Counted from the stretch's first letter, positions 8,188 to 16,314 are shown. The stretch is DNA of 30,967 nucleotides from an uncultured Eubacteriales bacterium (GCA_934256695.1 CAKQPE010000013.1:1-30967), one strand, 5' to 3'. Numbers and translations are program-made. The notes: generated by a model not told the origin, from the sequence alone.

Positions 8188-9852
8188 ATGGCAAAAAGAA
8201 GTGACATCACAACTAAAGGTCTTGAAAGAGCAACACACAGAGCTCTTTATTACTCAATGGGACTTCTTGATGAAGACCTTGAAAAACCTATAATCGGTAT
8301 TGTTAACTCACAGAACGAGGCAATGCCTGGACACAGACATCTTGACACAATAGCAAGAGCTGTAAAAGAGGGTGTTATCGCAGCAGGCGGTACACCTATC
8401 GAATTCCCTACAATCGGTATCTGTGACGGTATCGCACAGGGTAACTACGGTATGCATTACCCTCTTGCAAGCCGTGAACTTATTGCAGACTCAGTTGAAT
8501 GTATGATGAACGGTCATAGCTTTGATGCTATGGTTATGATACCTGACTGTGACAAAATCACACCTGGTATGATTATTGCAGCTGCAAGACTTGATGTACC
8601 TACAATTATCGTTTCCGGCGGTGTTATGATGACAGGCTGTATGGACGGTGAAAAAGTAGGCTACACAGACCTTATGGAAGCTTCAGGTCTTGTTCAGAGA
8701 GGAATTAAGTCAAATGAATGGCTTAATAAACTTGAGCATTGTGCTCTCCCTGGCTGCGGTGCTTGTAACCTTCTCGGTACAGCAAACTCAATGAACTTCC
8801 TTACAGAAGCTCTCGGACTCTGTCTCCCTGGTGCAACAGCACTTGCAATGAGCGGCAGAAAACTTGCTATTGCAAAGAGAACAGGTATGCAGATTATGGA
8901 ACTTTACAAAAAAGGCATTACAGCTAAACAGATTCTTACATCTGAAGCTATATATAATGCTCTTTCAGTTGATATGGCTATCGGCGGAAGCTCAAACACA
9001 ATGCTTCACCTTTCAGCTATCTGCCACGAAGCAGACCTTCCTTTCAGCTTTGACGAAGTTGAAAAGATTGCAGCACAGGTACCTCACCTTGTTAAGCTTA
9101 AACCGGCAGGAGTTCACTATCCACAGGATTTCGATAATGCAGGCGGCGTAACAGCTCTTATGAACAGACTTAAAGAATACGGTCTCCTTAAAGACAACCT
9201 TACAGTTACAGGAAAGACAGTATTTGAAAACATTGCAGATGCAGAAGTTCTTGATGATGAAGTTATCAAGACAAAGGAAACAGCTTACAGCCTTACAGGC
9301 GGTCTTAAAATTATGTACGGCAACCTTGCAAAAGACGGTGCTGTATGTAAAAAAGCCGGTGTTGAGCCTTCAATGTATCACCACACAGGCCCTGCAAGAG
9401 TATTCGATCAGGAAGAACCTGCCGTTAAAGCTATTTACGGCGGTGAAATTAAACCTGGCGATGTAGTTGTTATCCGTTACGAAGGACCTAAAGGCGGCCC
9501 TGGTATGAGAGAAATGCTTACACCTACATCAGCTATTATCGGTATGGGCCTTGGCGAATCTGTTGCCCTTGTAACAGACGGACGTTTCTCAGGTGCTACA
9601 AGAGGTGCGGCTATAGGTCACGTTTCTCCTGAAGCTGCCGAAGGCGGTCTTATCGCATTCGTTCAGGACGGAGACTCTATTTCAATCGACCTTGATGCAG
9701 GTACAGTAACACTTAATGTTGCTGATGAAGTTATCGAAGAAAGAAAGAAAGGCTGGGAGCCACATAAGCCACCTGTTAAACCGGGCAGCTACCTTGACAG
9801 ATACTCTAAGCTTGTAACATCAGCTATGTCCGGTGCAGTTTTCAAAAGATAA
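8188..9852 (+). CDS. ilvD: Dihydroxy-acid dehydratase
   Basis: Iron-sulfur enzyme that dehydrates 2,3-dihydroxy-isovalerate and -methylvalerate to the 2-keto acids of valine and isoleucine synthesis (also feeding leucine and pantothenate). At 554 residues it has family length. PDCDKITPGM (119-128) holds cluster ligand Cys121 and the Mg-binding region, and PGCGACNLLGTANSMN (188-203) holds a second ligand, Cys193. The C-terminal GPKGGPGMREML and TDGRFSGATRGAAIGHVSPEA motifs are intact. AAGGGGG lies nine bases before the ATG. It is a lone gene with its own promoter and terminator. Codon use favours ATC/ATT over ATA for isoleucine, unlike most neighbours, which suggests strong expression. Confidence 0.96.
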   Translation: MAKRSDITTKGLERATHRALYYSMGLLDEDLEKPIIGIVNSQNEAMPGHRHLDTIARAVKEGVIAAGGTPIEFPTIGICDGIAQGNYGMHYPLASRELIADSVECMMNGHSFDAMVMIPDCDKITPGMIIAAARLDVPTIIVSGGVMMTGCMDGEKVGYTDLMEASGLVQRGIKSNEWLNKLEHCALPGCGACNLLGTANSMNFLTEALGLCLPGATALAMSGRKLAIAKRTGMQIMELYKKGITAKQILTSEAIYNALSVDMAIGGSSNTMLHLSAICHEADLPFSFDEVEKIAAQVPHLVKLKPAGVHYPQDFDNAGGVTALMNRLKEYGLLKDNLTVTGKTVFENIADAEVLDDEVIKTKETAYSLTGGLKIMYGNLAKDGAVCKKAGVEPSMYHHTGPARVFDQEEPAVKAIYGGEIKPGDVVVIRYEGPKGGPGMREMLTPTSAIIGMGLGESVALVTDGRFSGATRGAAIGHVSPEAAEGGLIAFVQDGDSISIDLDAGTVTLNVADEVIEERKKGWEPHKPPVKPGSYLDRYSKLVTSAMSGAVFKR

Positions 9853-9896
9853 AAATTAAGACCTTTTAAAAATTTTAATTTAAACTTTTAATAAAA

Positions 9897-9930
9897 ACCT
9901 CAATGACAAAAACAGTCATTGAGGTTTTTT
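9897..9930 (+). terminator. Strong terminator after ilvD
   Basis: A perfect 11-base stem, ACCTCAATGAC (9897-9907) with GTCATTGAGGT (9915-9925), seven-base loop, then a T run. The stem is related to the one after the MATE gene (11763-11839), with a G-C pair in place of A-T. Confidence 0.93.
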
Positions 9931-9955
9931 GGTATAAGAAAAGTTTGCCGCTAAT

Positions 9956-10210
9956 AAGCCTTCTCCCGGGAGAAGGTGCTGAAGCCGCAGGCAAAGCGGA
10001 TGAGGGAAAAATAAGAAAATAAATTATATGAAAAACATAATTTGTATTTAAACAAATCCCTCATCCGTCACTTCGTGACACCTTCCCCCAAGGGAAGGCT
10101 TTAAAAGCTTCGCAAATAGATTTCCCAAAAATGCAATGAAATTGCATTTTACTAAAAGTTTTACTCGATTTTTTTCAAAAAATCGCAGGGTATTGGGGCA
10201 ACGCCCCAAG
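9956..10210. repeat. Dispersed hairpin-string element (copy B)
   Basis: Closely matches copy C (15107-15361) along its length. An inner block, 9956-10101, is a large imperfect inverted repeat (AAGCC...GGCTT at its ends; GGATGAGGGA pairing with TCCCTCATCC). It contains the palindrome CCTTCTCCCGGGAGAAGG, the hairpin GTCAC-TTC-GTGAC (10067-10079) and CCTTCCC-CCAA-GGGAAGG (10081-10098). The outer block has AAAATGCAAT-GAA-ATTGCATTTT (10128-10150), an AT hairpin with CGATTTTTT/AAAAAATCG (10166-10185) and TTGGGGC-AAC-GCCCCAA (10193-10209). No terminal ATAAATTTAT inverted repeat is seen on this copy. No gene is encoded. Confidence 0.85.
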
Positions 10211-10234
10211 GTCTTTTTTTCAAGTCTTTTTCTG

Positions 10235-10262
10235 TTGAAAATTGTCTGTCTTTTGCTATAAT
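10235..10262 (+). promoter_or_regulatory. Promoter of the MATE gene
   Basis: TTGAAA (10235-10240), 16 bases, TATAAT (10257-10262). It lies just outside the end of repeat copy B, about 75 bases before the ATG. Confidence 0.65.
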
Positions 10263-10336
10263 TAAGTTAATATTTGGGATTTTTATTTTTAACACAAAAG
10301 AGGATTTTTACAATTTCAAAGAGAGGGTGGATTTTA

Positions 10337-11728
10337 ATGACTAAGGGAAATGATTTGGGACATGACCCTATAGGCAGACTTGTTCTTCGCCTTGCCATTC
10401 CGTCTATGATAGCACAGTTTGTAAATGTGCTTTATAGTATTATAGACCGAATGTATATAGGCAATATTCCGTCAACAGGCGGTCTTGCACTTGCCGGAGT
10501 AGGCGTGTGTGGCCCTATAGTTACGCTTTTAAGTTCTTTTGGCACACTTGTGGGTCTTGGTGGTTCAATACTTATGGCTATGCGAATGGGTGAGGGCAAT
10601 AAGGAAATGGCAAAAAAGCTTTTGGCAAACAGCTTTCTTATGCTGACAGTATTTTCGTTTATACTTACGGTTGTTTTTTTGATTACAAAGAACAAGCTTC
10701 TTATGTGGTTCGGTGCAAGTGAGGCTACTTTTTATTATGCAAATACATATCTGAGTATTTATACGGCAGGTACGTTTTTTGCACTTATGGCAATGGGACT
10801 TAATTATTTTATTAACTGTCAGGGATTTTCCACTGTGGGAATGATGTCTGTTGTAATAGGTGCAGTATCGAATATTATACTCGATCCCATATTTATATTT
10901 GTTTTTAACATGGGTGTTGCCGGTGCGGCAGTTGCAACGGTTATGAGCCAGATTTTGTCGTTTTTGTTTGCGGCTTCGTTCCTTTTCGGCAAAAGACCGC
11001 CTATAAAAATAACTTTCGGTGGATATTCCCTTAAACTGTGGCTGAAAATAATATCCATAGGTATTTCGCCTTTTATTATTTTAGCAACAGACAGTATAAT
11101 AATAATAGTTATGAATGCGGTTTTGCAGAGAACAGGCGGTGCAGACGGTGATACACTTATAACATGTGTTACTATAGTGCAGAGTTACTTTATGCTTATA
11201 ACATGTCCTATGATAGGCATAAGCGGTGGAACACAGGCTATTATAAGTTTTAATTACGGTGCCTGTGAAAGTGATAGAATACGAAAAGCCGAAAAAGACA
11301 TATTGCTTTTGTGCATTGGCTTTACAACGGTAATGTTTATCGTATCCCGTTTGGTTCCGCAGTATTTTGTTGCACTTTTTACTTCTTCGGCAGAATATAC
11401 CGCTCTTTCCGTATGGGGTATAAAGGTATTTACTTTGGCAATAGTACCGCTTAGTTTCCAATATGTGCTTGTAGACGGACTTACGGCTTTGGGCAGAACA
11501 AAGACAGCATTGTTTTTCTCGATTAACCGAAAGTGTGTTTATTGTATAGCTATAGTTGCATTTGCTTTTTTATTCGGTGCCAAAAATGCTTTTTACGCAC
11601 AGCCGGCGGCAGATTTTGTTTGCTCCTGCATATCTACGGCAGGCTTTTGGGTTGTGTTTAACAAGCACCTTAAAAAACGTGAGGAATTATGCGGAAAATC
11701 CGTTAAGCTGCATTCGGTATCTTTATAA
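10337..11728 (+). CDS. MATE-family multidrug/Na+ exporter
   Basis: Inner-membrane cation-coupled exporter of 463 residues with about 12 membrane helices in two similar halves. The N-terminal family motif LGHDPIGRLVLRLAIPSM runs into PSMIAQFVNVLYSIIDRMYIG. GSSI/GGTQAIISFNYGA in the second half is typical of the clostridial MATE branch. I chose the ATG at 10337 because GAGGGTGG (10323-10330) precedes it. A longer frame opening at 10274 has no ribosome site and codes for a non-membrane stretch. It is monocistronic, between a promoter and a Y-shaped terminator. The substrate is unknown; drugs, dyes and metabolites are typical. Confidence 0.92.
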   Translation: MTKGNDLGHDPIGRLVLRLAIPSMIAQFVNVLYSIIDRMYIGNIPSTGGLALAGVGVCGPIVTLLSSFGTLVGLGGSILMAMRMGEGNKEMAKKLLANSFLMLTVFSFILTVVFLITKNKLLMWFGASEATFYYANTYLSIYTAGTFFALMAMGLNYFINCQGFSTVGMMSVVIGAVSNIILDPIFIFVFNMGVAGAAVATVMSQILSFLFAASFLFGKRPPIKITFGGYSLKLWLKIISIGISPFIILATDSIIIIVMNAVLQRTGGADGDTLITCVTIVQSYFMLITCPMIGISGGTQAIISFNYGACESDRIRKAEKDILLLCIGFTTVMFIVSRLVPQYFVALFTSSAEYTALSVWGIKVFTLAIVPLSFQYVLVDGLTALGRTKTALFFSINRKCVYCIAIVAFAFLFGAKNAFYAQPAADFVCSCISTAGFWVVFNKHLKKREELCGKSVKLHSVSL

Positions 11729-11762
11729 GGTCTGAAAAATAAAGTTAGTAAATTTAATAAAA

Positions 11763-11840
11763 ACCTCAATAACAATATTTGCCACAGGTGTCAGATTTTT
11801 GGTCTGACTCATTAGGACAGTATGGTTATTGAGGTTTTTG
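11763..11840 (+). terminator. Branched terminator after the MATE gene
   Basis: Outer stem ACCTCAATAAC (11763-11773) with GTTATTGAGGT (11825-11835), then TTTTT. The 51-base interior holds a second hairpin, GTCAGA (11790-11795) with TCTGAC (11803-11808). The outer stem has the same sequence as the ilvD terminator except for one exchanged base pair, so the two share an origin, and extra sequence has been gained or lost in the loop. The following 11841-12000 is AT-rich with nothing recognised. Confidence 0.8.
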
Positions 11841-12012
11841 GTTTAAGTGATATTTATTAACAGGCGGAAAAGAAAAATATTTTTATTATTATTTTTTGGG
11901 AACAATATCTTAAATGTTTTCGTATATTAAGTAAGGTATTATTTTAGCGTGTGAAAGTAATATAACAAACATATTACAATTTGCTTAAATTTACTTAAAA
12001 AACGTTAATAAA

Positions 12013-12042
12013 TGTACATTTTTAATAATATTATTGTATAAT
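12013..12042 (+). promoter_or_regulatory. Candidate promoter of the SLH protein gene
   Basis: TGTACA (12013-12018), 18 bases, a perfect TATAAT (12037-12042). A small hairpin ACAGG-acaac-CCTGT (12076-12090) sits in the leader just before the AGAGGAGGA ribosome site and could affect translation. Confidence 0.5.
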
Positions 12043-12108
12043 AGCAATATAAATGAAATGAATTTGATTTTTAAAACAGGACAACCCTGTAAAGAGGAGG
12101 AATAAGCA

Positions 12109-14928
12109 ATGAAATTTAAAAAACTGCTCACTGCTTTTATGACAGCTGCAATAATTTCCGGAAGCATTACACCGACAGTGTTTGCTGCTGATTTTTCGGA
12201 TATAAACGATGTGCCTTGGGAAGGTGCGAAAACATATATAAATGCCGTTGCAGATTCAGGCCTTATGGTAGGCGATTATAATGCAAAAGGCAAAAAAGTT
12301 TTTAGAGCAAGAGACAAGGTTAGCTATTGCGAGACAATGCAGCTTGTATATACCCTTATGAAGGAATATACAGAAAAAGGCGTTGATCCGGCTGTAGTTA
12401 CAAAGTATACAAGTGTTATGAGCGGATATAAAATTCCGTCATGGGCATACGATGCGGTTGCATATGGCCTTGAAAACAGTATTGTTACAATAAACGATAT
12501 ACCTGGCTTTATAACTTCAAAGGGAACAAACCAGAATGCTACAAGACAGGACGTAGCCATAATGCTTGGCCGTGCATTAAAGGTGTTTGAAAGTGTAAAT
12601 AACGATGCAAAGCTTTCGTTCAAAGATGCATCAAGTGCCGCAAGTGTTGCCGTACCATACATAGACCTTCTTAACAGACTTGGTATTATTACCGGCGACA
12701 GTGACGGAAACTTTAACCCTAAAAACCATATAAACAGAGCCGAAACAGCTGTTATTGTGTCTAAGACAAATGAGCTTATTAAGTCAAAGAAAAATTCAAA
12801 TAATAACAGCTCAAACAACAACAGCTCAAATAATAACAGTTCAAATAATAATAACGGCAACAGCTCAAGCGTTATTAAACCTATGGAAACAAAGTCATCT
12901 ACAGGTACTGTAACAGGTGTTGCCACTGTAAACGGCAGTGTAACTCTTAATATAAATACAGGCAGTGAAACGCTTAGCTTTACAGCTGTTGACTCTAAGA
13001 TATGCCTTAAAGGAACAAATGTGGTTGCACTTTCTTCCCTTACGGTAGGAGACAAGGTTCTTATTTCATATACAGGCCCTAATATACAGAGCGTTGTTAT
13101 TACAACATCTTCATCAAGCGGAAATTCAAATAATAACTCAAGCAGTTCAAGCTACAAAAATACAAGCCTTAAAGGAACTTTCACAAGCCTGACAAGATCT
13201 GAGCTTGTAATGCGAAAGAGCGGCGAAAAAATCACACTTCCTTTTGATGATACAGACTATGTGAGATTTTATTATGACAGTGAAAGCTATAAATATTCCG
13301 AGTTTAAAGATAAAGTATCAAGCGGAGACAGCGTAACGGTTTATACCGACGGAAACGGATATGTAACAAGAATAAATGCCGAAGAAGGCAGCGATACCGA
13401 ATATGATGTAACGGGATACCTTGATAAGCTTTCAAGCTCATATATAAGAATAGCAAAAACAAAAAACGGTTCTTCCACGGAATATACATATAAAAACGAC
13501 AGCAAGAGCAATGTTGCTTTCTATATAGGCACAAGCGAGAAGGACTATGACGATTTTTATGACAAGGTTGGCAGCAACAGCAAGATAGGTATTGTTACAA
13601 ACAGCAGTGACAAGGTAATTGAGGTTCACCTTCTGGACAGCAGCTCAAGTGATGATTATGATAAAGAAGGTTATATCTATAAGGTTGCCGATGAATACAT
13701 AAGAATAGTTACATCAAAAAATTCATCGGACTATAAGGAATATACATATGTTGATAAGGATTATGATTCCGTTAAGTTTTATGTAGACGGAAGCAAAAAG
13801 AGCTATTCAAAATTTAACGATGCTGTAAGCAAAGGCTATTCCGTAGGACTTGTACTTGACAAAAACGATAAAGTAACTAAGGTTTATGCAAAGAAATCTT
13901 CCTCAAGTTCATCAAGTACGGATTATGATAAGAAAGGCTATGTATATAAGGTTAAAGACGACAGCATAAGAATAGTAACAAGCAAAAATTCAAGTGATTA
14001 CAAAGAATATACATATAAAAACGAGGACAGTAATTCTGTAGATTTTTATGTGGACAAAAAGAGCAAGTCGTTTGATAAGTTTAAAGATGCAGCAGAAAAA
14101 GGTACATCTGTAGGAATTGTACTTAACAGCAGTGACAAAGTAACAGCTGTATATCTTACAACAGATGATGATGACGATGATGATTACGACAAAGAGGGAT
14201 ATATCTACAGGCTTAAAGACAGCTATATCAGAATAACAAGTTCTAAAAGCTCAAGTGACTACAAAGAGTATTCATTTAAAAATGACAGTTCTGACGATGT
14301 AACATTTTATGTAGACGGAAGTGAAAAGACATATTCCAAGTTTAACAATACTGCCGAGGAAGGCGATAAGGTAGGACTTATGCTTAACAGCAGCGGTTAC
14401 GTAACAAAGGTATACCTTATAAGCGGTTCTTCTTCAAGCTCAAGCGGAAAGACAGTTGAGGGCGATATATCAAGTATATCCTCGTCAAAGGTTAAAATAA
14501 GCGGAAGCGGAAGTAACTATATTGTTGACAAGGCAAGCAAAATAAAGGTTGACGTAACAGACGGAAAGAGCAATATAGATAACTATGGTGACCTTGAAGA
14601 AGCAATAAATGATGACAACAAAACAGCAACAGTTAAACTTAAATATGACAGTGATAATTATATTACCTCAATCACAGGTTATATAAGCGGCGGAAGCGGT
14701 CTGCTTTCAAGTATTGATACATCAGGAAAGACAATAAAGATAGAGTTTGATGATGACAAGACTACATACAAATATAAAAGCAGTATGAGTGTTGATTTAA
14801 GATATTACGATTCAAGTGTATCAGGGCTTGAAAAAGCAATAGACGGTGAGTCAAAGTCAGACAGAACAGTTAAGATAAAAGTAAATTCCGACGGATATAT
14901 TACAGAAATATCTTCCAAGTCAATTTAA
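12109..14928 (+). CDS. Secreted S-layer-homology (SLH) protein with tandem beta-repeat domains
   Basis: A 939-residue exported surface protein. Residues 1-26 are a signal peptide (KK, hydrophobic core, TVFA cleavage site). Residues about 28-223 hold three SLH repeats (DFSDINDVPWEGAKTYINAV first; RAETAVIVSK ends the third), which bind pyruvylated wall polymer. An Asn/Ser linker follows at 230-255. The rest is a series of about eight repeats of 75-90 residues rich in Ser, Asp, Lys and Tyr. The four best begin near residues 431, 515, 605 and 692 with the pattern DYDKEGYIYK...IRI..SK..SDYKEYTY...VKFYVDGS.K.Y.KF. Joints are Ser runs or a seven-Asp run. No enzyme motif is visible. A structural or adhesive role is likely. 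Confidence 0.87.
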   Translation: MKFKKLLTAFMTAAIISGSITPTVFAADFSDINDVPWEGAKTYINAVADSGLMVGDYNAKGKKVFRARDKVSYCETMQLVYTLMKEYTEKGVDPAVVTKYTSVMSGYKIPSWAYDAVAYGLENSIVTINDIPGFITSKGTNQNATRQDVAIMLGRALKVFESVNNDAKLSFKDASSAASVAVPYIDLLNRLGIITGDSDGNFNPKNHINRAETAVIVSKTNELIKSKKNSNNNSSNNNSSNNNSSNNNNGNSSSVIKPMETKSSTGTVTGVATVNGSVTLNINTGSETLSFTAVDSKICLKGTNVVALSSLTVGDKVLISYTGPNIQSVVITTSSSSGNSNNNSSSSSYKNTSLKGTFTSLTRSELVMRKSGEKITLPFDDTDYVRFYYDSESYKYSEFKDKVSSGDSVTVYTDGNGYVTRINAEEGSDTEYDVTGYLDKLSSSYIRIAKTKNGSSTEYTYKNDSKSNVAFYIGTSEKDYDDFYDKVGSNSKIGIVTNSSDKVIEVHLLDSSSSDDYDKEGYIYKVADEYIRIVTSKNSSDYKEYTYVDKDYDSVKFYVDGSKKSYSKFNDAVSKGYSVGLVLDKNDKVTKVYAKKSSSSSSSTDYDKKGYVYKVKDDSIRIVTSKNSSDYKEYTYKNEDSNSVDFYVDKKSKSFDKFKDAAEKGTSVGIVLNSSDKVTAVYLTTDDDDDDDYDKEGYIYRLKDSYIRITSSKSSSDYKEYSFKNDSSDDVTFYVDGSEKTYSKFNNTAEEGDKVGLMLNSSGYVTKVYLISGSSSSSSGKTVEGDISSISSSKVKISGSGSNYIVDKASKIKVDVTDGKSNIDNYGDLEEAINDDNKTATVKLKYDSDNYITSITGYISGGSGLLSSIDTSGKTIKIEFDDDKTTYKYKSSMSVDLRYYDSSVSGLEKAIDGESKSDRTVKIKVNSDGYITEISSKSI
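12796..12855 (+). repeat. 15-base microsatellite-like repeat in the SLH gene
   Basis: In-frame units of 15 bases coding Ser-Asn-Asn-Asn-Ser at 12796, 12811 and 12826, and a variant at 12841. Length changes here would only lengthen or shorten the linker between the wall-binding and repeat domains. Confidence 0.8.
13399..14430 (+). repeat. Four tandem domain repeats in the SLH gene
   Basis: Units starting at about 13399, 13651, 13921 and 14182 (84-90 codons each) code for similar domains. Matching peptides such as SDYKEYTY are spelled with different synonymous codons in each unit (ggactataaggaa, tgattacaaagaa, tgactacaaagag). The duplications are therefore old and the protein sequence has been conserved since. 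Confidence 0.85.
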
Positions 14929-14934
14929 AAAAGC

Positions 14935-14966
14935 AAAAGGGTGTTGATTTTTTCAGCACCCTTTTT
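14935..14966 (+). terminator. Terminator after the SLH gene
   Basis: GGGTGTTG pairs with CAGCACCC (one wobble) around an eight-base AT loop and is followed by TTTTT. It lies six bases after the stop codon. Confidence 0.88.
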
Positions 14967-15008
14967 ATAGAGGCTGTGGGTGATTTTTAAATTACTATTT
15001 TTCTGCAC

Positions 15009-15361
15009 TAAATATAAATTTATCGGACTGAAAGCCACTTCGAAAGCCGTCCCTGAAAGGGAAGATGGCAAACTGAAGGTTTGACGGAAGGAAGGGTTTT
15101 GTTTTAAAGCCTTCTCTCGGGAGAAGGTGGCGAGCGTAGCGAGTCGGATGAGGGAAAAATAAGAAAATAAATTATATAAAAAACATAATTTGTATTTAAA
15201 CAAATCCCTCATCCGTCACTTCGTGACACCTTCCCCCAAGGGAAGGCTTTAAAAACTTCGCAAATGGATTTCCGAAAAACGCAATGTAATTGCGTTTTAT
15301 TAAAAGTTTTACTAAATTTTTTTCAAAAAATTTTCAGGGTTTGGGGTGAAACCCCAAGGTC
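15009..15361. repeat. Dispersed hairpin-string element (copy C) with a left terminal repeat
   Basis: Begins at 15009 with TAAATATAAATTTAT followed by CGGACTGAAAG, the exact reverse complement of the right end of copy A (52-77). The block 15107-15361 parallels copy B: inner inverted repeat 15107-15249 with CCTTCTCTCGGGAGAAGG, GTCAC-TTC-GTGAC (15215-15227) and CCTTCCC/GGGAAGG. It then has AAAACGCAAT-GTA-ATTGCGTTTT (15276-15298), an AT hairpin, and TTGGGGT-GAA-ACCCCAA (15341-15357). Copy B has A-T where this copy has G-C in two of these stems, and both partners have changed. The right terminal repeat is missing; the element runs directly into the ribosome site of the next gene. Confidence 0.87.
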
Positions 15362-15382
15362 TTTTTACAGAGGTGATATATT

Positions 15383-15823
15383 TTGTTTTACAGTGAAAAA
15401 GTAAGGAAAGCGGCACTTATTGCATATAATGCACACAAAGACCAATCGGATAAGGGTGGATACCCATATATAATGCATCCAATTCATATTGCAGAGCAGA
15501 TGGAAACAGAGGACGAAACAATAGCGGCACTTTTGCATGATGTAATAGAGGATACGGATATAGGTTTCGATTATTTGAAAAAAGAAGGTTTTTCCGATAC
15601 AGTTATAAACTGTCTTAAAATTCTTACAAAAGATCCAAATGAGGATTATATGGATTATATAAGAAAAATAAAAAAGACCGGCGGCATTGCACTTAAAATA
15701 AAAAAAGCAGATATGGCTCATAATATGATTGCTGAAAGAATTTCAAAAAAAATACAATCCGATGAGAGCAGAATGGAAAAATACAGAGCTGCCTTTGATA
15801 TATTAAATGGTCAAAATACATAA
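15383..15823 (+). CDS. Small HD-domain protein, (p)ppGpp hydrolase-like
   Basis: A 146-residue single-domain HD hydrolase similar to the hydrolase half of RelA/SpoT and to small alarmone hydrolases (Mesh1 type). Metal-binding residues are His32 in YIMHPIHIA, His52-Asp53 in LLHDVIEDTD and Asp110 in IKKADMAHNM. The last motif normally reads KLADRLHN; here the usual Arg is Met, so substrate preference may differ. It starts with TTG at 15383 behind AGAGGTGAT. No ATG is available nearby. The ribosome site lies a few bases past the end of repeat copy C, and no separate promoter is seen. It likely lowers alarmone levels or hydrolyses a related nucleotide (inference). Confidence 0.85.
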   Translation: MFYSEKVRKAALIAYNAHKDQSDKGGYPYIMHPIHIAEQMETEDETIAALLHDVIEDTDIGFDYLKKEGFSDTVINCLKILTKDPNEDYMDYIRKIKKTGGIALKIKKADMAHNMIAERISKKIQSDESRMEKYRAAFDILNGQNT

Positions 15824-15848
15824 TTTTTTGCATTAGTAAATAATTCTC

Positions 15849-15877
15849 TTGAAATCCTATCGGATTATAGTTAAAAT
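15849..15877 (+). promoter_or_regulatory. Promoter of the Rrf2 regulator with an internal operator candidate
   Basis: TTGAAA (15849-15854), 17 bases, TAAAAT (15872-15877). The inverted repeat AATCC-TATC-GGATT (15853-15866) lies between the two boxes, where a repressor would block polymerase. Its core TCCTATCGG reappears in reverse orientation (CAGATAGGA) at the cysK start site. Confidence 0.6.
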
Positions 15878-15894
15878 ATAAGAGAGGTGATTGT

Positions 15895-16314
15895 ATGAGA
15901 GTATCTACAAAGGGAAGATACGCCCTTAGAATAATGATTGATTTGGCAGAACATAACAACGGAGAATATATTCCGCTGAAGGATATATCGGCTCGTCAGG
16001 GTATTACAATAAAATATATGGAGCAGATAATACCACAGCTTAATAAAGCAGGATATTTGAAAAGTCTTAGGGGAAACGGCGGCGGATATAGACTTGCCAA
16101 AACTCCGGATAAATATGTAGTAGGTGATATATTAAGAACAATGGAAGGTCCGCTTGCACCGGTTGCCTGTCTTGACGGAGAGGAAAATGAATGTATAAGA
16201 TGCGACAGCTGTGTAACAATAAGATTTTGGAGCGGATTGAAAAACGTTGTTGACCAATATGTCGATAGTTTTACACTGGCTGATTTTTTAAGCGGAGACG
16301 ATTATGTTATATAA
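15895..16314 (+). CDS. Rrf2-family regulator (IscR/CymR type)
   Basis: A 139-residue winged-helix regulator. The N-terminus MRVSTKGRYALRIMIDLA and the recognition region ITIKYMEQIIPQLNKAGYL are standard for Rrf2 proteins, and the wing is RGNGGGYRLA (59-68). It has four cysteines, at 92, 100, 103 and 106. IscR binds a [2Fe-2S] cluster through three cysteines at 92, 98 and 104, so cluster binding is plausible. CymR, which represses cysteine synthesis in Bacillus together with CysK, lacks the cluster. Immediate linkage to cysK supports control of sulfur or Fe-S metabolism. AGAGAGGTGATTGT precedes the ATG. Confidence 0.92.
   Translation: MRVSTKGRYALRIMIDLAEHNNGEYIPLKDISARQGITIKYMEQIIPQLNKAGYLKSLRGNGGGYRLAKTPDKYVVGDILRTMEGPLAPVACLDGEENECIRCDSCVTIRFWSGLKNVVDQYVDSFTLADFLSGDDYVI

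Noticed and set aside
12324..13055. Long minus-strand reading frame of 243 codons inside the SLH gene
   Set aside because: It is antisense to a clear coding gene and arises from Ser/Asn-rich codons. No ribosome site or domain pattern.
13399..14430. CRISPR-like or recent tandem duplication
   Set aside because: Repeat units are long coding domains with synonymous differences, and there are no spacers.
14925..15212. Minus-strand frame of 95 codons across repeat copy C
   Set aside because: It spans a terminator and the hairpin element and has no ribosome site.
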